Origin: Synechococcales cyanobacterium PMM_0036
Lineage (GTDB): Bacteria > Cyanobacteriota > Cyanobacteriia > Elainellales > Elainellaceae
Direction: 5' to 3'
Assembly: GCA_949127645.1 (NCBI GenBank)
Contig: CASBQM010000416.1
Coordinates: 1 to 9,549, forward strand
DNA length: 9,549 nucleotides
The translations under genes were made by a program, and so were the position numbers. The first letter of the stretch is position 1. Every line of letters starts with the position of its first letter. The notes under the pieces are model-generated. The model was not told the DNA's origin. It did not search any database and saw only the letters and a program-made list of their open reading frames with translations. Positions 6,649-9,549 of the stretch are shown one piece after another.

Positions 6649-7356
6649 ATGCAGTTTGCGCCAGTTTATCCTCTCATTCATCAGTTCCTCAAGCCTACTT
6701 TTCCAGGTTGTCTTTGGGCAGGTAGTGGCGATGCCAAGACGATCGCCCTCACTTTCGATGATGGGCCTCATCCGCAATTTACGCCGCAGCTTCTAGAGGT
6801 GCTAGCTCAATATCAGGTTAGAGCCAGCTTCTTTTGGTTAGGTGTTTGTGTGGAGCGATCACCAGAGGTCGCCAGATCTGTCTGGCAGCAGGGTCACTGG
6901 ATTGGGTTGCATGGCTATCGCCACACCTCATTTCCACTGCTTCCAGAGCATGAACTGCGACAGTCTTTGGAGGCAACGCAGAAAGCGATCGCTCAAGCCT
7001 GTCAAATTGATCTAGCCTACGTTCAGAAAAATATTCGAGATGTGCGACCGCCCAACGGCGTGTTCACGCCTCAAACACTGAATTATCTGAAGCAGTGGCA
7101 CTATCGCCCGGTGATGTGGAGCGTCGTGCCGGAAGACTGGGTGCGACCCGGAGTTAGTGTGACAGTTGCACGAGTGGTTCAGCAGGCACAGAACGGTTCA
7201 TTGGTTGTGCTGCATGATGGCTCCTGTGGCGGTGAAGATGTGGCAACTTCAGCGGCACAGTTAATTCCGCGATTGCAGCAACAAGGCTATAGCTTTGTGA
7301 CGATCGATCAACTGTGGCAAGAGCGATCGCTGTCTCAGAAGGCGGGGTCAAGATAG
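6649..7356 (+). CDS. Polysaccharide deacetylase family protein (NodB homology domain)
   Basis: This 235-residue carbohydrate esterase family 4-type protein would remove N- or O-acetyl groups from a glycan through a metal-dependent mechanism. All five NodB motifs are present: TFDDGP (35-40) with catalytic base and metal-binding aspartates, HGYRH (88-92) with two metal-binding histidines, RPPNG (133-137), PEDW (161-164) and LHDG (188-191). Motif 2 has glycine where serine or threonine is usual, and motif 3 has asparagine where tyrosine is usual. The N-terminus (MQFAPVYPLIHQFLKPTFPG) has no signal peptide or membrane helix, so it may act in the cytoplasm or leave by an unknown route. I chose ATG 6649; a TTG at 6622 in the same frame is possible, and neither has a good Shine-Dalgarno. 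The target glycan is unknown. Confidence 0.9.
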   Translation: MQFAPVYPLIHQFLKPTFPGCLWAGSGDAKTIALTFDDGPHPQFTPQLLEVLAQYQVRASFFWLGVCVERSPEVARSVWQQGHWIGLHGYRHTSFPLLPEHELRQSLEATQKAIAQACQIDLAYVQKNIRDVRPPNGVFTPQTLNYLKQWHYRPVMWSVVPEDWVRPGVSVTVARVVQQAQNGSLVVLHDGSCGGEDVATSAAQLIPRLQQQGYSFVTIDQLWQERSLSQKAGSR

Positions 7357-7513
7357 GGAGAAGCTGGTTGCAGCGCAAGATTTGGGTCGTTGCCTCAGCG
7401 GTCGAGAAATTTTCAGAGAGTATTAAAATCGCGGACTCCAGCTTTGGTTACGATCGCCCCTTTATTCAGTCCATCTTCATCCTGTTCACCTTTATCCTGT
7501 CCTCTGGCACACC

Positions 7514-7756
7514 ATGATAGTCACGTCGAACTCTGATTGCGGTCATCTTGAAACAGATCTTGTAGAGCCAATCGTCCGAACGGCTCTGGAGTTTGGCGAA
7601 CTGGCTCCCGGCGCAGAAGCTCAGGTGCGGTGGCTGCTGCTGTGTGGAAAATTGGGTTCGCGCGATCGTGCCCTTCTCTGCCTTCTGCAAGACGCGATTC
7701 AAGACGGGTGCGTGCGTCGAGTTAGCCTTGACGAAGATGCTTTTTTAGAAGTGTAG
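7514..7756 (+). CDS. Small hypothetical protein, 80 residues
   Basis: I do not recognise a named domain. The protein is acidic and probably helical, with a central hydrophobic stretch QVRWLLLCGKLG (about 37-48) too short and charged-flanked to be a membrane segment. RDRALLCLLQDAIQDGCVRR (50-69) looks amphipathic. The composition and the phrases LVEPIVRTALE and RALLCLLQDAI resemble small cyanobacterial conserved hypotheticals as I recall them, but no role is known to me. ATG 7514 is the only good start and has no clear Shine-Dalgarno. It lies 157 bp after the deacetylase and about 80 bp before the esterase, on the same strand, so cotranscription with the esterase is possible. Confidence 0.7.
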   Translation: MIVTSNSDCGHLETDLVEPIVRTALEFGELAPGAEAQVRWLLLCGKLGSRDRALLCLLQDAIQDGCVRRVSLDEDAFLEV

Positions 7757-7771
7757 CCGATCGCGTCTTAA

Positions 7772-7804
7772 TAACTAATGGCTAACTAGTGGCTAACTAA
7801 TGGC
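7772..7804. repeat. Three tandem copies of an 11-bp repeat
   Basis: TAACTAATGGC (7772-7782), TAACTAGTGGC (7783-7793) and TAACTAATGGC (7794-7804) follow one another directly, with one mismatch in the middle copy. The array fills the gap between the 80-residue gene and the esterase, ending 13 bases before the esterase Shine-Dalgarno sequence. Confidence 0.93.
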
Positions 7805-7817
7805 GTTGAGCTAACCC

Positions 7818-7824
7818 AAAGGAG
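7818..7824 (+). promoter_or_regulatory. Strong Shine-Dalgarno that bears on the esterase start
   Basis: AAAGGAG is fully complementary to the usual 3' end of 16S rRNA. The TTG at 7838 lies 13 bases after it, which is long; the in-frame CTG at 7832 lies seven bases after it, which is ideal. No ATG or GTG lies in range. Confidence 0.75.
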
Positions 7825-7837
7825 TAGAATTCTGGCT

Positions 7838-8491
7838 TTGAAAGTGATTTCTGTTCCGGCTAAAAACTTGCCTCCTAAAGGACTGCTAGTCATGCTGCAT
7901 GGCTGGGGAGCCAATGCCCAGGATGTGGCAGCTCTAGCAAATTATCTGGACTTGCCCGACTACCAGTTTCTCTTTCCCGAAGCGTCGTTTTCGCACCCTT
8001 ATTCATCTGAGGGAAAAATGTGGTACGGACTACCCAATGACTACAGCTTTTTCAGCCGTCCAGAGTTTCGGCAGCAGCCAGAACTACAAAAAAGCCGCCT
8101 AGAGCTGATGGAATGGCTGCGATCGCTAGAGCAAACGACAGGAGTTCCCTTAAGCCAAACAGTCCTAGGCGGATTTTCTCAGGGCGGAGCGATGACTTTG
8201 GATATCGGATTGCAGTTACCCTTGGCTGCACTCATGGTTCTCAGCGGCTACCTTCATGCCCCTTTAGAAATTGAAAAGCTCGGCGCGCTTTCCATCCCTC
8301 CAGTTTTAATCGTTCATGGTCGCCAGGATCAAGTTGTGCCGTTAGGGGCAGCCCAACAGGTGCATGAGAGTCTGGTGAAACTGGGCGCTAGGGTGCAGTA
8401 TTACGAGCAAGATATGGGGCATGAAATTCAGCCGATTGTGTTAAGCCGTATGCAAAGTTTCATGGAAGAAATCAGTGCGCAAACCGAATAA
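7838..8491 (+). CDS. Alpha/beta hydrolase, carboxylesterase/phospholipase type
   Basis: This 217-residue serine hydrolase resembles the small bacterial carboxylesterases related to acyl-protein thioesterases (Abhydrolase_2 type), which cleave short acyl esters or thioesters; the natural substrate is unknown. The oxyanion-hole motif HGWG is at 21-24, the nucleophile elbow GFSQGG places S114 as nucleophile, and D164 (HGRQD) and H195 (MGHE) complete the triad. MWYGLP (61-66) is the region that shapes the acyl pocket. There is no signal peptide, so it should be cytoplasmic. The start is given as TTG 7838; the CTG at 7832 would add two residues (MA) and fits the Shine-Dalgarno better. The DUF2555-like gene follows 79 bp downstream with no obvious terminator between, so the two may share a transcript. 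Confidence 0.92.
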   Translation: MKVISVPAKNLPPKGLLVMLHGWGANAQDVAALANYLDLPDYQFLFPEASFSHPYSSEGKMWYGLPNDYSFFSRPEFRQQPELQKSRLELMEWLRSLEQTTGVPLSQTVLGGFSQGGAMTLDIGLQLPLAALMVLSGYLHAPLEIEKLGALSIPPVLIVHGRQDQVVPLGAAQQVHESLVKLGARVQYYEQDMGHEIQPIVLSRMQSFMEEISAQTE

Positions 8492-8570
8492 CTACGGAGT
8501 ACCGAGTAGGATATATGGAGGTAACTCTGTACGGCGGTGATACAGATCCACAAAACTGAGGGGGTTAGCG

Positions 8571-8783
8571 ATGAAAACGTTGAATATTTCAGAAGAGCAC
8601 GTCGTCAGCATTACGGAAAAAGAAATTGCAGATCTGGCTATACGGCTAGAGCAAGACGAATACAGCAATGCTTTTGAAGGGTTAAACGATTGGCATTTGC
8701 TACGAGCGATCGCGTTTCATCGTCCAGAAATGGTAGAATCTTATATCTATTTGCTCGATCTAGAAGCTTATGACGAAGCCTAG
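8571..8783 (+). CDS. DUF2555-like small conserved cyanobacterial protein
   Basis: This acidic 70-residue protein has the features I associate with DUF2555, a family of unknown function confined, as far as I know, to cyanobacteria: an EIADLAIRLEQDEY helix (18-31), AFEGLNDWHLLRAIAFHRPE (34-53) and an acidic end LLDLEAYDEA (61-70). It has no membrane segment, no cysteine and no catalytic motif, so a binding or scaffold role is more likely than catalysis. The start is well supported: GAGGGGG (8558-8564) lies six bases before the ATG. A 14-codon upstream frame (8515-8559) ends inside that ribosome binding site. A small hairpin at the stop codon and a strong terminator at 8830-8858 follow. Confidence 0.85.
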   Translation: MKTLNISEEHVVSITEKEIADLAIRLEQDEYSNAFEGLNDWHLLRAIAFHRPEMVESYIYLLDLEAYDEA

Positions 8784-8829
8784 CGCTCTGCTAGATTTTG
8801 GGTCTTGATGCCAGAATGTATTTAGATGC

Positions 8830-8858
8830 AAAAGGCTGAGCGCATTGCTCAGCCTTTT
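8830..8858. terminator. Two-way intrinsic terminator between convergent genes
   Basis: AAAAGGCTGAGC (8830-8841) pairs perfectly with GCTCAGCCTTTT (8847-8858) over the loop GCATT. The G/C-rich core is followed by four T on both strands, so it can end transcripts of the DUF2555-like gene on the plus strand and of trpA on the minus strand. Confidence 0.92.
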
Positions 8859-8894
8859 ACTTAACCCTGCTTTTTGAACTTTACTCCGTGAACC

Positions 8895-9549
8895 CTACTC
8901 TGTGATAGCTGCTTTGAGCGTGCGACAAAAAGTCTCGATCGCCTGTAGTCCCTGCTCAGGCGAACCTTCGGCTAAGCGCTTGACGAAAGCGCTTCCCACA
9001 ATCACCGCATCTGCACCCCACTCCATCACCTGTTTTGCCTGACTTGCTTGAGAGATGCCAAACCCCACACCGATCGCCTTGTCGGTTACGCCATGCAGCT
9101 CGGTAAGCAAATCTTGCACCCGCGACTGAATCTCGCTGCGGATGCCCGTTACACCCGTGACGCTGACCAGATAAATAAAGCCCTGAGACTGAGCGGCGAT
9201 CGCTTCAATTCGCGCTTTGGGTGACGTGGGAGCAACTAGCAAAATAATTTCAATCTTGGCTTGAGCAGCGGCTTTAGACAGACTTTCCACTTCTTCTAGG
9301 GGCAGATCTGGCACTACTAGACCGCTGACTCCCGCTGCCGCCACGTCTTGCAGGAACGCCTCTATGCCTCGGTTAAGAATGGGATTGTAATATGTGAAGA
9401 GAATAATCGGCGACTTGAGCCTGGGATTAAGTGCCGTCAGCATTTTCAGCACGTCCTCTAGACGAGTGCCCTGCTGAAGCGCGCGAGTCGCTGCCGCCTG
9501 AATCACCGGACCATCCGCTAATGGATCAGAATAGGGGACGCCCAACTCA
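8895..9549 (-). CDS. trpA: Tryptophan synthase alpha subunit (5' partial)
   Basis: It cleaves indole-3-glycerol phosphate to indole and glyceraldehyde-3-phosphate and passes indole through a tunnel to the TrpB subunit, the last step of tryptophan synthesis in the cytoplasm. About 218 C-terminal residues are present of the roughly 265 usual for the family; the N-terminus lies beyond the right edge. The frame enters with ELGVPYSDPLADGP, which holds the two catalytic acids, Glu49 and Asp60 in Salmonella/E. coli numbering. Further TrpA signatures are FTYYNPIL, VVPDLPLEE, LLVAPTSP, the active-site loop region SVTGVTG, and the phosphate-binding GFGIS and GSAFVK. It ends with TAG at 8895, 36 bp from the shared terminator. 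The TTG at 9545 is an internal leucine codon, not the start. Confidence 0.97.
   Translation of the reverse strand, partial: ELGVPYSDPLADGPVIQAAATRALQQGTRLEDVLKMLTALNPRLKSPIILFTYYNPILNRGIEAFLQDVAAAGVSGLVVPDLPLEEVESLSKAAAQAKIEIILLVAPTSPKARIEAIAAQSQGFIYLVSVTGVTGIRSEIQSRVQDLLTELHGVTDKAIGVGFGISQASQAKQVMEWGADAVIVGSAFVKRLAEGSPEQGLQAIETFCRTLKAAITE

Noticed and set aside
7314..7517. 67-codon plus-strand frame overlapping the end of the deacetylase
   Set aside because: It begins inside the deacetylase in another frame, has no ribosome binding site, and has no composition typical of a real protein.
8780..8794. Hairpin CTAGC...GCTAG overlapping the DUF2555-like stop codon as a terminator
   Set aside because: The stem is only five base pairs and the following T-run is short; the 12-bp hairpin at 8830-8858 is a far better terminator.

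Overview
The window looks like ordinary chromosomal DNA of a cyanobacterium, probably a filamentous or Leptolyngbya-like one, though the sequence alone does not fix the genus. The main sign is the octamer GCGATCGC (HIP1), found at about eight places (near 892, 4292, 5647, 6985, 7323, 8119, 8706 and 9196) where chance predicts far fewer than one, plus many one-mismatch variants. Small proteins of types known mainly from cyanobacteria agree with this. I see no rRNA, tRNA, CRISPR array, transposase, integrase or phage gene.

Layout from left to right. (1) 1-1220, plus strand: the 3' part of a response regulator with two receiver domains and a GGDEF diguanylate cyclase domain, cut by the left edge. 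(2) 1233-1292: four tandem 15-bp repeats in the gap to the next, convergent gene. (3) 1294-2880, minus: a B12-binding radical SAM protein of the HpnP-like/DUF4070 type. (4) 3118-4530, minus: a membrane-anchored LytR-CpsA-Psr (LCP) protein. (5) 4531-5196: a long divergent intergenic region with a decayed copy of a dispersed repeat and a 16-bp tandem repeat. (6) 5197-6294, plus: mannose-1-phosphate guanylyltransferase. (7) 6295-6648: an intergenic region with a better-preserved copy of the same dispersed repeat and a perfect 15-bp inverted repeat. (8) 6649-7356, plus: a polysaccharide deacetylase (NodB fold). (9) 7514-7756, plus: a small hypothetical protein. (10) 7838-8491, plus: a serine esterase of the carboxylesterase/phospholipase type, preceded by an 11-bp tandem repeat. 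(11) 8571-8783, plus: a 70-residue DUF2555-like protein. (12) 8830-8858: a strong two-way terminator. (13) 8895-9549, minus: trpA, cut by the right edge.

Three neighbours share a cell-envelope glycan theme. ManC makes GDP-mannose, the NodB protein belongs to a family that removes acetyl groups from amino sugars, and LCP proteins attach finished glycans to the cell wall. They are not one operon: LCP is divergent from manC, and a repeat-bearing gap with an inverted repeat separates manC from the deacetylase. Cyclic-di-GMP signalling (gene 1) often controls exopolysaccharide output, but a link here is only inference. The B12 radical SAM enzyme and trpA look unrelated to this theme.

I found no convincing new multi-gene system. 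What deserves a second look is mostly between the genes: three unrelated short tandem repeats, a palindromic dispersed repeat on both sides of manC, a perfect inverted repeat, and several odd translation starts (TTG, possibly CTG, a possible leaderless mRNA, and a short upstream ORF ending in a Shine-Dalgarno sequence). Among the proteins, the HpnP-like enzyme and an unusual residue in the guanylyltransferase motif stand out.
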